Part shown: positions 27,378 through 36,030 of the stretch, piece by piece | How positions within the stretch are numbered: position 1 is the first letter of the stretch | How the letters are laid out: each line of letters starts with the position of its first letter | Translations under genes and position numbers: made by a program | The notes under the pieces: model-generated | What the model was told of the DNA's origin: nothing | The model's input: the letters and a program-made list of their open reading frames with translations, nothing else | Databases searched by the model: none | Source: Thermoplasmatales archaeon | GTDB lineage: Archaea > Thermoplasmatota > E2 > DHVEG-1 | Direction: 5' to 3' | DNA length: 64,000 nucleotides | Assembly (NCBI GenBank): GCA_030672305.1 | Contig: DAOVGR010000039.1 | Location: 66,651 to 130,650, forward strand

Positions 27378-28763
27378 TTAAATAAGATATTTTTTCTCGA
27401 TAAATTTTGTTCTATCAATTCTAGATATAAAATATTCATCTTTTACATCAAAATGTTTAACTTCGCTTATCGTTAATTGAATATTAGAACCACTTTTTTC
27501 TAAAAATTTCCTTTTCAAAACACCAAAGATTATTTCTGGAGATGCACCAACGTTCCTTAATTCTTTATAAAAAAGTACCTTAATTTCTAAACTGTTAATC
27601 TTATTTTGAATTATCTGAATACGTTGAATTTTATTTGCTTTTGTTTCGTGAATTGTTTCACCTAAAACATTATCAATGAAGGAGGGCAACGCCATTACCC
27701 CATTCGATAGAAGAATAGAATGACTCTTCCGTCCATGTATCTTCTTTATTAGAGTTCCAGTTAAACCACAAGAACAATTATTTTTAAGAGGTGTGACAAC
27801 ATCGTCAATACCCGTGTACCTAATGATTGGAGTTCCTTTACCATAAAGTTTAGTAATTACCAAAGTGCCAGGTTTTCCTTGTGAAACATGTTTTCCATTT
27901 GTTAAAAATTCTGTATAAATCATATCAGAATGCACATGATAATTTCCTTTTTTACATTCAAAAGCAATAGGTCCAGATTCTGTTGCCGCATAAAAATCAT
28001 ATATTTTAGTACTAAATTTTTCTTCAATATATTTTCTCAAATATTCGTCTAAATAGGCACCAGATGATAAAATACATCTTGGAGCTATATTCTTACCAAA
28101 ACCCTTATCTTTAAGCATAGCCAACCGAATAAGTGCAAATGGATATCCTCCAATGAACTCTGGTTGAAATTGGTCAATTTTTTTAATAACTTTTTCAGAT
28201 ATACTAAACAAATCAAAGATCTGTATATTTTTTTCAGAAAAAAATGGTTTGATTGCAGAAAAGGTACTATTGATAAAATATTCATTTTCAAAACTTCTAT
28301 CAGATAAATCAATCAGTAAGGACATCTTAGTTTTTCTCCAATCAACGTCATATTCGTTTAATGCTCTAACAAATCCTAACATACCCTTAAAAACGGTGTA
28401 AAAATCAAAATATACTGGTAATGAGTCCCTTGTTGTACCACCCGTTCTTGAGACGATTCCTTTTTTTTTATTAAAATTAGGTGAAACGATACCATCTGGT
28501 GAATATTTCCTTATATCATCTTTTGTAATAAAAGGTAATTTTTCTATATCGTCAATTCCATGAATATCTCGAGGATGAACACCAGCCGCATTATATTTAT
28601 CTCTGTACAAAGGAACTTTGTAAGCATGGATAACCATTTTTCTTAATAAGATATTTTGAAATGCTTTTAGCTCTTCGGTTGTCTTTTTTCTTAATCTATC
28701 TGGGTCCACCAAATAGCTTTTAAGGATTCGAGATAAAAGAACTGGTTTGAAAAAGAGATTCAT
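27378..28763 (-). CDS. PaaK/CapK-like adenylate-forming enzyme (paralog 3), atypical P-loop
   Basis: This 461 aa paralog of the enzymes at 3768 and 7796 has the same N-terminal signature (FQNILLRKMVIHAYKVPLYRDKYNAAG), YAATESG, GTPIIRYTGIDD and a CSCG pair. The ATP loop, however, reads RTGGTTRDSLPVYFD in place of the canonical SGTTGKP, so the conserved Gly-Lys is missing and the activity may be altered. ATG 28763 is just 5 bp past the stop of the deoxyhypusine synthase gene. It lies immediately upstream of the three precursor-like genes. Substrate unknown; acylation or activation of the peptide product is a guess. Confidence 0.87.
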   Translation of the reverse strand: MNLFFKPVLLSRILKSYLVDPDRLRKKTTEELKAFQNILLRKMVIHAYKVPLYRDKYNAAGVHPRDIHGIDDIEKLPFITKDDIRKYSPDGIVSPNFNKKKGIVSRTGGTTRDSLPVYFDFYTVFKGMLGFVRALNEYDVDWRKTKMSLLIDLSDRSFENEYFINSTFSAIKPFFSEKNIQIFDLFSISEKVIKKIDQFQPEFIGGYPFALIRLAMLKDKGFGKNIAPRCILSSGAYLDEYLRKYIEEKFSTKIYDFYAATESGPIAFECKKGNYHVHSDMIYTEFLTNGKHVSQGKPGTLVITKLYGKGTPIIRYTGIDDVVTPLKNNCSCGLTGTLIKKIHGRKSHSILLSNGVMALPSFIDNVLGETIHETKANKIQRIQIIQNKINSLEIKVLFYKELRNVGASPEIIFGVLKRKFLEKSGSNIQLTISEVKHFDVKDEYFISRIDRTKFIEKKYLI

Positions 28764-28767
28764 TAAA

Positions 28768-29709
28768 TCACATTCTTTCGAATAAGGCACTAATTATAAG
28801 GGGCAATAAAACAGTAGCATCACCATCTATTGTCACATTATTTGCCTTTTCTTTGATTTTCCCCCATGAAATAGCCTCACGGGTTTTGGCTCCACTAAGA
28901 CTTCCATCATATTCTACAGCTGTAGTGATGTAAACAGCGTGATCTAACCCACCCTTAAACTGGTTCCACCAGATTGTATGATGCTTGGAGATACCTCCAC
29001 CTATTATTAAGGCACCACTCTTTTTAAAACCAAATACCAAATCCGAAAGTTCTTGTTCATCTTTTAATAAATCAAATGTAAAATCTTTATGTTCTTGGTA
29101 ATACATCCAAATTTGAGACCCAAACGCTCCATCTGTGATACCTGGTACAAATATAGGTATCTTGTTTTTCCAACCCCAATAAATTATTGAATCTTCATGA
29201 TTCTCTTCATTTTTTATTTCTTTTCCAAATTCCCAGACAAGATCTTTTGTTGACCATTTTTTCTTTGATTTGTAAAGTTCATTAAGAATAGGTTGCATTT
29301 TTTTTTCAAGAATTTTACCGTAGCATTCATTTGGAATGAAAATGTTACCCAATCTATTTATTCCTCTTTTATGGAGTTCCTTGTCATCAGCAAAAAAAGA
29401 ACCATGATAATAATTTTCCCAAGTTCTAGCTAAATCGTGATCTAGTGTTCCAGCTGTAGTAATAACTACATCAAAAATTTTTCTTTTTAGTAATTCTTTT
29501 ATTACTCCTCTTGTCCCAGTTGCACAAATGCATGCAGGAAATGAAAGAAATTTTAAACAATTCTTCTCCTTGATCATGTTTTCAAGGATATCTACTCCCA
29601 CAGCTACTTTTTTTGCTGTAAATCCACCTGAATTAAATAGTTTTTTAATTAACTCATTTGTACTTATTCCTTTTTTAAGCTGAATATCTTTAACTGGTAT
29701 ATTACCCAT
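28768..29709 (-). CDS. dys: Deoxyhypusine synthase
   Basis: This 313 aa enzyme transfers the aminobutyl group of spermidine to a Lys of aIF5A, using NAD. Family segments include ICATGTRGVIKELL, FDVVITTAGTLDHDLAR, PIFVPGITDGAFGSQIW, LIIGGGISKHH and the active-site Lys region EAISWGKIK. Length and order of motifs are normal. It lies 13 bp downstream of the MEMO gene and 5 bp before the CapK-like gene, with which it is probably co-transcribed. A spermidine-dependent role in the neighbouring pathway is not excluded, but the housekeeping function is much more likely. Confidence 0.94.
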   Translation of the reverse strand: MGNIPVKDIQLKKGISTNELIKKLFNSGGFTAKKVAVGVDILENMIKEKNCLKFLSFPACICATGTRGVIKELLKRKIFDVVITTAGTLDHDLARTWENYYHGSFFADDKELHKRGINRLGNIFIPNECYGKILEKKMQPILNELYKSKKKWSTKDLVWEFGKEIKNEENHEDSIIYWGWKNKIPIFVPGITDGAFGSQIWMYYQEHKDFTFDLLKDEQELSDLVFGFKKSGALIIGGGISKHHTIWWNQFKGGLDHAVYITTAVEYDGSLSGAKTREAISWGKIKEKANNVTIDGDATVLLPLIISALFERM

Positions 29710-29721
29710 AATTTTTAACCT

Positions 29722-30603
29722 CTAATATATCGATAATGCTCCATATCCTACACATGAGGTTCCTGGATGCACCTCATAGGATGTCCCATATTTTAGCAAT
29801 TCTGCCTTTTTTGCACCAAGAATTTTTGTAGCAGTAAGCATTGCTGCAACTGGTCCATATCCACACATTGTAATACTGTTTTTTTGAACAGTATCAATTA
29901 AACCTTCTGGGTCCATTTTAAGAATTTGATCTATTGCAAGTTTGTCTTGTTTCTTAGCGTATTCGTCAACTCTTATGCCCTCAGGGGGCATACTCATATA
30001 GTTAAAACCTGCATGTGAAAAATCAGTACTAGCAATTATTACAACATTTTCATCTGATTTTATAATTGCATCTGCAATGATTTTTCCAACTTTAGCAGAT
30101 GTTTCAGAGTCCTGCATTGCCATACAAATTGGTACAAAACCAAATTCTTGCTTACCAGCTGAAAATTGTAAAAATGGTAATTGTACTTCTATACTATGCT
30201 CATACATATGAGCATTATCATCTTTGGTTATGGGTCCAATATTTAACTCTTTTGCCAGTTTTTCATTTATTGGAACTTTACCAAGAGGTGTAAGCCAAGA
30301 TCCTTCAGTCATTAATGATACTCCAGATCCTATTCCTGTATGATTTGGACCAATAATTAAAAAAGTCTTTGCAAAACCTTTACTTGTAAGATAGTTATAG
30401 GAATGAGCAGCAATAGCACCAGAATATATGTAACCTGCATGTGGCACAACTATTCCAACATTTTTTTTGTCTGCTTTAATTATTTTGGGTAGAGTTTTAG
30501 GCCCTCTTTCATCTAAGAAACATTCTTTTATTCTTTCATTTAAAGATGTTTCATTTCCTTCATAGAACTGACCTGCTACAGCAGGTCTCCTTATATTCTC
30601 CAA
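29722..30603 (-). CDS. MEMO family protein (AmmeMemoRadiSam system protein B)
   Basis: This 293 aa member of the MEMO1 family starts RRPAVAGQFYEGNE and contains VVPHAGYIYSGAIAAHSY, GPNHTG, DDNAHMYEHSIEVQLPFLQ, ASTDFSHAGF and CGYGPVAAML. The conserved His residues recall class III dioxygenases, but the archaeal function is unsettled. Family members are linked by occurrence to AMMECR1 and a radical SAM protein; the latter partners are not in this window. Probably first gene of the dys-CapK3 transcript. Confidence 0.9.
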   Translation of the reverse strand: MENIRRPAVAGQFYEGNETSLNERIKECFLDERGPKTLPKIIKADKKNVGIVVPHAGYIYSGAIAAHSYNYLTSKGFAKTFLIIGPNHTGIGSGVSLMTEGSWLTPLGKVPINEKLAKELNIGPITKDDNAHMYEHSIEVQLPFLQFSAGKQEFGFVPICMAMQDSETSAKVGKIIADAIIKSDENVVIIASTDFSHAGFNYMSMPPEGIRVDEYAKKQDKLAIDQILKMDPEGLIDTVQKNSITMCGYGPVAAMLTATKILGAKKAELLKYGTSYEVHPGTSCVGYGALSIY

Positions 30604-30680
30604 AATCTTACCTCACAATTGCTGTATTGATTATGTTATCATTAAACTTTATCCACAAAAAATATAAATAGAGTTGATGA

Positions 30681-30708
30681 ATTCCCGATTGCAGATTAGG
30701 GCGGGAAT
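30681..30708 (+). promoter_or_regulatory. Hairpin over the leader of the 52-aa gene
   Basis: ATTCCCG (30681-30687) and CGGGAAT (30702-30708) are perfect complements that end 2 nt before the ATG at 30711. The purine-rich GGGCGGG that would serve as ribosome binding site lies inside the structure. A TATA-like AATATAAATAG lies at about 30660-30670. The arrangement could gate translation, or be an operator. Confidence 0.5.
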
Positions 30709-30710
30709 CA

Positions 30711-30869
30711 ATGGAGACGGTTTGCCATATTGAAATAATTAAGGACGGGCGAGATTTTGTTGCAAGAGCGCACATGGCAAATGGTTCTATTAAAGAATAT
30801 AGACATCCAGTATTTGAAGATGTTTTAACTGAGATGGTAATAGATCTTCAAGAAGAGCTTGCAGAATAA
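30711..30869 (+). CDS. Small hypothetical protein, 52 aa
   Basis: A 52-codon frame with ATG 30711 and TAA 30867-30869, behind a TATA-like sequence and a hairpin leader. The product is acidic at the end: CHIEIIKDGRDFVARAHMANG, then RHPVFEDVLTEMVIDLQEELAE. The pattern of two beta strands and a helix looks like a real small folded protein. I do not recognise the family. It diverges from MEMO and converges with the antiporter gene 5 bp away. Confidence 0.65.
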   Translation: METVCHIEIIKDGRDFVARAHMANGSIKEYRHPVFEDVLTEMVIDLQEELAE

Positions 30870-30874
30870 AACAA

Positions 30875-32200
30875 CTATTTTTCTTGTTTTATTTTATTAT
30901 CTATTTGTTGTGTTTCAGATTCCTGTATTTTTTTCATTTCATAATGACATATTAATGATACACCAACCGTTGTAATAATAGCTGTTCCTAGAATTACAAC
31001 GAACGCCACATCCTTAAAAAATCCTTCATTACCTGGAATATATCTTTTTACAAACTCATCTCCAAATTTTATTGCAAGAATAGCTGCTGCAAGACCCCGC
31101 GGCATCATAACAAACATTATTTGTTTATCATCTCTTTCAAATTTACCTTTATACGTTGAAATATAAATAATAATATATCTAACTCCAAGAAGCGCTAACA
31201 AAATGATAATTCCAAATAATATAAAATAAATGTTTTGAAAAGAAACAATCATTCCTAGATAAACAAAAAAGAATGTTCTGATAACAAAAGAAGTCAATGA
31301 ATGAAATTGTTTGGTCTCAGCATCCATTTCAAATCCTTTACCCTCATAATTAACCATTTTCAATATTTTTTTTCCATTCCCAAGTACAAGACCAAACATT
31401 AGACAAGATATTGCGCCAGCTCCTTCACCGCCTTCACCAATACCAACAATTAATGCAGTAAAAGAATAAACCAGAAATACAACTGCTAAGGTTAAAACAT
31501 ATGAAAACTGTTCCTTTCTTAATTTATTCATAATAAAAAGCCAAATAAAACCTAGTATAAATCCTAACACAATTCCAACAGAAAATGTCTTTACCAAATT
31601 TCCAATTCCAAGACCAATATTAATTTCTCCAACAACAAATATCATATAATAGATGGCAAAAATGACAACGATACATAAGGGATCTGTTAAAATACTTTCA
31701 ATTGATAAAACCATCTTTGTTTTCTCATTTAGATTCTTAAGTTTATAAACTAGAGGTATAACAATAGGGCTACTAGTTCCACCAATTATTGCGCCTAATA
31801 CCGCTCCAACTACAAAACTATCACCTTGAATATTTATTATTCCTGCAGCATCAAGACCTGCGACAATTAATATTGTTGCAAAAAAACTTAGAAAAAAACC
31901 AGAAGCTGTTAATAATAGTCCTCTAGGGGCACCTTTAAAAAGTTGATATATATCAGTATTTATTCCACCATCAAACAGTATAATAACAATAGCAATAGCT
32001 CCGAAAAAACTGGAAATTGTCATAAGTAGTTCAGGGTATGCAACTTGAAAAGTTTCGACTTTGAAAAACGCTCCAACGACCAGTCCAAAAAGTAAAAGCC
32101 ATACTATGCTTGGAATCTGAGTTCTATTAAAAATATAATTTCCAATAAAACCTAGGACCATTATTACTCCTAGAATTATTAAAGCAGATATCACATCCAT
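30875..32200 (-). CDS. Cation:proton antiporter (NhaP-like CPA family)
   Basis: This 441 aa integral membrane protein has about 12 transmembrane helices. The first resembles NhaP/CPA transporters (FGLVVGAFF), GGTSSPIVIPLVYKL replaces the usual unwound-helix signature, and ILTDPLCIVV is the Asp-containing helix expected for ion exchange. A highly charged C-terminal tail (KKIQESETQQIDNKIKQEK) is cytoplasmic. It probably exchanges Na+ or K+ for H+. A single-gene unit. Confidence 0.88.
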   Translation of the reverse strand: MDVISALIILGVIMVLGFIGNYIFNRTQIPSIVWLLLFGLVVGAFFKVETFQVAYPELLMTISSFFGAIAIVIILFDGGINTDIYQLFKGAPRGLLLTASGFFLSFFATILIVAGLDAAGIINIQGDSFVVGAVLGAIIGGTSSPIVIPLVYKLKNLNEKTKMVLSIESILTDPLCIVVIFAIYYMIFVVGEINIGLGIGNLVKTFSVGIVLGFILGFIWLFIMNKLRKEQFSYVLTLAVVFLVYSFTALIVGIGEGGEGAGAISCLMFGLVLGNGKKILKMVNYEGKGFEMDAETKQFHSLTSFVIRTFFFVYLGMIVSFQNIYFILFGIIILLALLGVRYIIIYISTYKGKFERDDKQIMFVMMPRGLAAAILAIKFGDEFVKRYIPGNEGFFKDVAFVVILGTAIITTVGVSLICHYEMKKIQESETQQIDNKIKQEK

Positions 32201-32247
32201 ATGAATCGGAAAATCCTAAAACTTTGATTTAAACCTTCGCTTTTATT

Positions 32248-32445
32248 TTAAAAATATCTTCCACCAATAACAATCACAATAATTAAAGCAGCAAGCATAC
32301 CATACATAAAATAAACCATTAATTTTCTTCTTCTAAGCATAGTTTGATATCTTTGTCTACAATCCTCTGAACATAGTGTCTCATTAATAGGTATAGATTT
32401 GCCACACATATGGCAATGGGCATGTTGAGGGATATTTCCAACCAT
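32248..32445 (-). CDS. DUF2116-type zinc-ribbon membrane protein
   Basis: A 65 aa protein with an N-terminal zinc-ribbon-like segment (HCHMCGKSIPINETLCSEDC) and one C-terminal transmembrane helix (about 43-63). This is the layout of the archaeal DUF2116 family. ATG 32445 is chosen over a TTG three codons upstream because AGGGG lies 10 nt ahead. Function unknown. Confidence 0.82.
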   Translation of the reverse strand: MVGNIPQHAHCHMCGKSIPINETLCSEDCRQRYQTMLRRRKLMVYFMYGMLAALIIVIVIGGRYF

Positions 32446-32489
32446 AATAATCAACCCCTACAATATATATCTAATATGAAATACTTTCT

Positions 32490-33059
32490 CTAAATTTTTT
32501 TTATAACAACCTTTTCATCAACAATGTCAATATATGCAAGAATATCAATCTTTATTTTGAATTTTTCAATTATTTTTTTTGTTGCATTTCCTTTATCAAC
32601 TACTATAAAAATGCCCTTAATCATTACTCCTAGATTTTTAAGCGTTGAAATTATTGCTGATAGAGTACCACCAGTACTTAAGACATCATCAACAATAATA
32701 ATTCTATCACCCTTTTCTAATCCATTTATATATAGTTTAGATTTAGAATAACCTGTTGTTTGCTCTACGCTTATCTCATCAGATAATCCATATGATCTTT
32801 TTCTAATAATTACAAAAGGAACTTTCATTTTTAGTGATAAAGCTGACGCGATAGGAATTCCCATTGCTTCAATTGTTACAATTTTATCAAAAGAACCACA
32901 TTTCTCAATACGCTTTTTCATTTCTTCTACAACTTCATTTAACAATTCTGGTTTTATTTCAGGTACTCCATCTGTTATTGGATGAACAACATATGAATAA
33001 CCGCCCTTTTTTACAATTGGAGCATCAATCAATGATTGCTTTAATAATTCTAAACTCAT
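32490..33059 (-). CDS. hpt: Hypoxanthine/guanine phosphoribosyltransferase, archaeal
   Basis: This 189 aa archaeal purine PRTase salvages hypoxanthine or guanine using PRPP. Family features are the opening SLELLKQSLIDAPIVKKGGYSYVVHPITDGVP and the PRPP loop IIIVDDVLSTGGTLSAI. ATG 33059 overlaps the stop of the upstream decarboxylase gene (ATGA), so the two are translationally coupled. Confidence 0.9.
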   Translation of the reverse strand: MSLELLKQSLIDAPIVKKGGYSYVVHPITDGVPEIKPELLNEVVEEMKKRIEKCGSFDKIVTIEAMGIPIASALSLKMKVPFVIIRKRSYGLSDEISVEQTTGYSKSKLYINGLEKGDRIIIVDDVLSTGGTLSAIISTLKNLGVMIKGIFIVVDKGNATKKIIEKFKIKIDILAYIDIVDEKVVIKKI

Positions 33060-34216
33060 AATTCTCCAACCTCCCGACATGCTTTTTCTAAATCTGGAAT
33101 AAAATTATCAATTATATCTTTTGTAACCCGAGGCATTAAAACAATCCGGATAGCAGATAATCTTTCCATTTTATTTACTTTCCAGCCAAAATCAGTTAAC
33201 TTTTTTACAACTTTTGATGGATTTTTTAGTTTAATTCCTAGTACATTCAATGTCGGTTTAATTACTAAATTTAGTCCGATATCACTTATTCTTTTCTCAG
33301 CATATTCTGTTGTAGTCATACACTCTTTAATTAGATCTTTGTAACCCTCTCTTCCTAAATATTTTGAGACAGCATATGCTGCTGCTACAGGCCCTCCAGA
33401 TCTTGTTGCTAAAAGACCTGCTTGTTTATTACTACTTATATAGGGTGTTGTAACACTTATTTCATCCAACCATTTTTTGTTTCTTATGATAAGAGCTCCC
33501 AAAGGAATTGCTGAATATCCCATTTTATGAGCATCTATTGAGATACTACTCACACCTTTAAGTTGGAAGTCAAAATCAGTTATATTATTTTTTAGTTCTT
33601 TTAAAAATGGTATTACAAAACCTCCAAAGGCTGCATCTATGTGTAAAAATATGTTGTTATCAGTACAAATTTCACTCAATTCTGGAATTGGATCAATTGT
33701 TCCTAATTCTGTAGAGCCTGCTATTCCAATAATTGCAGCGGTATCTTTGGAAATCATTTTTTTTAGTTCAGAGGTGTTCATAAAATATTCCTTGTTTAAT
33801 GGAATATAAACAAGTTTAGTATTCATAAGTGATCCAATTTTTTCAAATGAAAAATGAGCACTTTCAGGTACTATAATTTCACTTTTTCCAGTTAATTTTT
33901 TCGACATCCAGATTGCCGTGATATTACTTTCAGTTCCTCCACTACATATTAAACCCGCAGATGATTTAGGTGCATTTAACAAATCCATAATAAAGGATAA
34001 TAATTTGGTTTCCATTTCTTTTGTTCCTGGAAAGAGTTCTGGGTCTCCAAGATTGGTTTCTAAGAATTTTATGTATGCTTCTTTTGCAATAGAATGTGGT
34101 TGAGTACACATCGAACCGAGTATTCTTCCACTTGAAAAAGTAAAATCTTTATTATAAAAATTTTGAAGTTCTTTTAATATTTTAATTCGTCTTTCTTCAT
34201 TTAATTTTCCATTCAT
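33056..34216 (-). CDS. mfnA: Tyrosine/aspartate decarboxylase MfnA
   Basis: This 386 aa group II PLP-dependent decarboxylase has the cofactor Lys in SISIDAHKMGYSAIPLGAL and the preceding HIDAAFGGF. Archaeal MfnA homologs make tyramine for methanofuran, or beta-alanine from aspartate for coenzyme A. With no methanogenesis genes in the window, the aspartate decarboxylase/CoA role is the more general guess. Overlaps hpt by 4 bases. Confidence 0.88.
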   Translation of the reverse strand: MNGKLNEERRIKILKELQNFYNKDFTFSSGRILGSMCTQPHSIAKEAYIKFLETNLGDPELFPGTKEMETKLLSFIMDLLNAPKSSAGLICSGGTESNITAIWMSKKLTGKSEIIVPESAHFSFEKIGSLMNTKLVYIPLNKEYFMNTSELKKMISKDTAAIIGIAGSTELGTIDPIPELSEICTDNNIFLHIDAAFGGFVIPFLKELKNNITDFDFQLKGVSSISIDAHKMGYSAIPLGALIIRNKKWLDEISVTTPYISSNKQAGLLATRSGGPVAAAYAVSKYLGREGYKDLIKECMTTTEYAEKRISDIGLNLVIKPTLNVLGIKLKNPSKVVKKLTDFGWKVNKMERLSAIRIVLMPRVTKDIIDNFIPDLEKACREVGEL

Positions 34217-34302
34217 TTTGTATATAAAATAGTAGCAGATTGAAAAAAGATTTCGCTTTATTTACCATCACATTTTAATATAGGTAATTGTATTTTGATT
34301 AC

Positions 34303-34623
34303 ATGATGGAAAAAGATACTAAATCGGAAGAGGTTACATCCTTTTTGAAATTACCAGTTTATACTCGTGCAGGAACATTTATTGGCCATGTAAGAAATGT
34401 TTTTTTAGACATGGATGAAAAACGTGTTAGTAGCTTGCTTGTCACAAATACAAATCCTTCGATTGTTGAAGGTACAGTTGATGTTGCTGTCCCATATAGG
34501 TGGGTAAATGCTGTTGGTGATATTATAATCCTATCTCATTTTCCTGAGCGAGTAACTACTAAAAAGAAAGAGGAAAAAACTGAAGAAGAGGAAGATAAAT
34601 CAGACATTGATGTTGTTGAATAA
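34303..34623 (+). CDS. PRC-barrel domain protein
   Basis: A 106 aa protein with a PRC-barrel-like beta domain (about 15-80, LPVYTRAGTFIGHVRNVFLDMDEKRVSSLLV, VPYRWVNAVGDIIILS) and an acidic/basic tail (KKKEEKTEEEEDKSDIDVVE). Archaeal PRC-barrel proteins are small and of unclear role, with links to RNA metabolism and cell division. The TATA-like TTAATATAGG about 25 bp upstream of ATG 34303 suggests a leaderless mRNA. Confidence 0.85.
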   Translation: MMEKDTKSEEVTSFLKLPVYTRAGTFIGHVRNVFLDMDEKRVSSLLVTNTNPSIVEGTVDVAVPYRWVNAVGDIIILSHFPERVTTKKKEEKTEEEEDKSDIDVVE

Positions 34624-34667
34624 AAACTAAATAACAATTCACTTTGTCTTCTATTTATTCATATTTT

Positions 34668-34746
34668 TTAAAAATTGACTTTATATGCAGCATATTGACT
34701 GATATATTTCATACTTCTTAAAAAGTGACATTATCTGTAGCACAAT
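34668..34746. repeat. Imperfect 28-bp direct repeat, 50-bp period
   Basis: TTAAAAATTGACTTTATATG (from 34668) recurs as TTAAAAAGTGACATTATCTG (from 34718), and both continue with a variant of CAGCATAT/TAGCACAA. About four in five positions match and the offset is exactly 50 bp, near five helical turns. The pair lies in a 258-bp gap upstream of the surface-protein genes and could be a regulator site. The rest of the gap is AT-rich without a supported gene. Confidence 0.5.
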
Positions 34747-34881
34747 ATATTTATATAAAGAAAGTTATATATATAATTATAATATGGATTGTTATACATA
34801 GTTATAAGAGATGTACAACAATCTTTAAATACGGGAAAATGTAAATATATATTGAAAATATTAAAAAACTGGTGATTAAAA

Positions 34882-35853
34882 ATGAGGAAAAACTTTAGAA
34901 CAGTTAAAACCGGAATTATTTTTGGAATATTACTATTGAGTTTATTTATTGCTTTTATTCCTAGTGCATCAGCCGGTTTTGTTCCTGTTGATCCTTTAAT
35001 TAATGTTACATATCCAATACAAGAAAGAAATATTATACCAAATAGTGGAGTACTTGACATACCTTTAAAAACAACATTCAAACTTACAGGTCCTTGGGCA
35101 GGTATTGTTGAAGGTCGTAGCTTATTAAGTAATACTGATGTACAAATAGAATTGAAAGTTGTTAGAACTCCGGAGTGGTGTACAGCAAGTATATCAAATC
35201 CTCTTGCTCAAATGGTTATAAATCAACAAGAACCTTATCAATCAACCTTAACAGTTACTGTTACCGAGAATGCTCCAGCATTTACACAAGGAATTGTAAG
35301 AATAAGTGCAACTTCAAAAATACAACGTGGAATATTTTTTAATATTGGTGAAGTAACTGTTGAATTTGATGTTTCTTTCATAATAGGTTATTGGTCTGTT
35401 GTTTCCTACGGACTTCCAGATGGTAATCTTATTGAAGTTGGACCACTTGATATCGCTGATTTTCAAATTGATATTGAAAATATTGGTAATGGACCAACTT
35501 ATGTTGGAATAGAGATAGTAGATATACCTGAGGATGAATGGAGTGTAAGTATTGCCTCTAGTGTTCAATTATCTTCTACAGTTTATGGTGGAGAAGGTAC
35601 TAAAGAAACCGTTCATTTAAAAATAAAACCACCGTTTGGATTTGGTTTTCATAATGAAATAAAAACTTTCAGAGTAAGGTTTACACCTTATTATTTAGGA
35701 TTACCTGGTTTAGTAGGTCAAACAGAAACAATAACCTTTAATGTTCAAAATATTGGTATGTCTCCTGGTGCAGGTTTCGAGATTCCATTGATTGTTATTG
35801 TTGTGGTAATAATTTTGCTAATATATTACTTTTTTAGGCAAAGGAAAAAATAA
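34882..35853 (+). CDS. Membrane-anchored surface protein 1
   Basis: A 323 aa exported protein with a signal peptide (about 1-32, hydrophobic core GIIFGILLLSLFIAFIPSASA), a beta-rich extracellular part and a C-terminal transmembrane helix (about 296-318) followed by RQRKK inside. Part of it, DIADFQIDIENIGNGPTYVGIEIV, looks like an Ig-like CARDB/COG1470-type repeat. It is collinear with the next protein (shared IENIGNGxT, KPPFGFGFH and length), so the two are old duplicates. It has no enzyme motif. Confidence 0.82.
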   Translation: MRKNFRTVKTGIIFGILLLSLFIAFIPSASAGFVPVDPLINVTYPIQERNIIPNSGVLDIPLKTTFKLTGPWAGIVEGRSLLSNTDVQIELKVVRTPEWCTASISNPLAQMVINQQEPYQSTLTVTVTENAPAFTQGIVRISATSKIQRGIFFNIGEVTVEFDVSFIIGYWSVVSYGLPDGNLIEVGPLDIADFQIDIENIGNGPTYVGIEIVDIPEDEWSVSIASSVQLSSTVYGGEGTKETVHLKIKPPFGFGFHNEIKTFRVRFTPYYLGLPGLVGQTETITFNVQNIGMSPGAGFEIPLIVIVVVIILLIYYFFRQRKK

Positions 35854-36030
35854 ATTTCCCTCTCTTTTTAATCTTTTTTGTTATAATAATTTTTAAAGTA
35901 ACTTTTTTATATCAATATGCTAATATATTTTTTCAAATAATTATAAAATTGAACATAAATATACCATAACATTTATATATATACTATAAAAATAAATAAT
36001 AACATTGTAAAATAATATGGCGATAGAAAA

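Noticed and set aside
28768-29709. Deoxyhypusine synthase as a dedicated tailoring enzyme of the peptide system
   Set aside because: All motifs including the active-site Lys are those of the housekeeping enzyme; co-transcription alone is weak evidence.
34731-35081. 116-codon minus-strand frame opposite surface protein 1
   Set aside because: It is antisense to the signal peptide region of a well-supported gene and has no ribosome binding site or recognisable motif.
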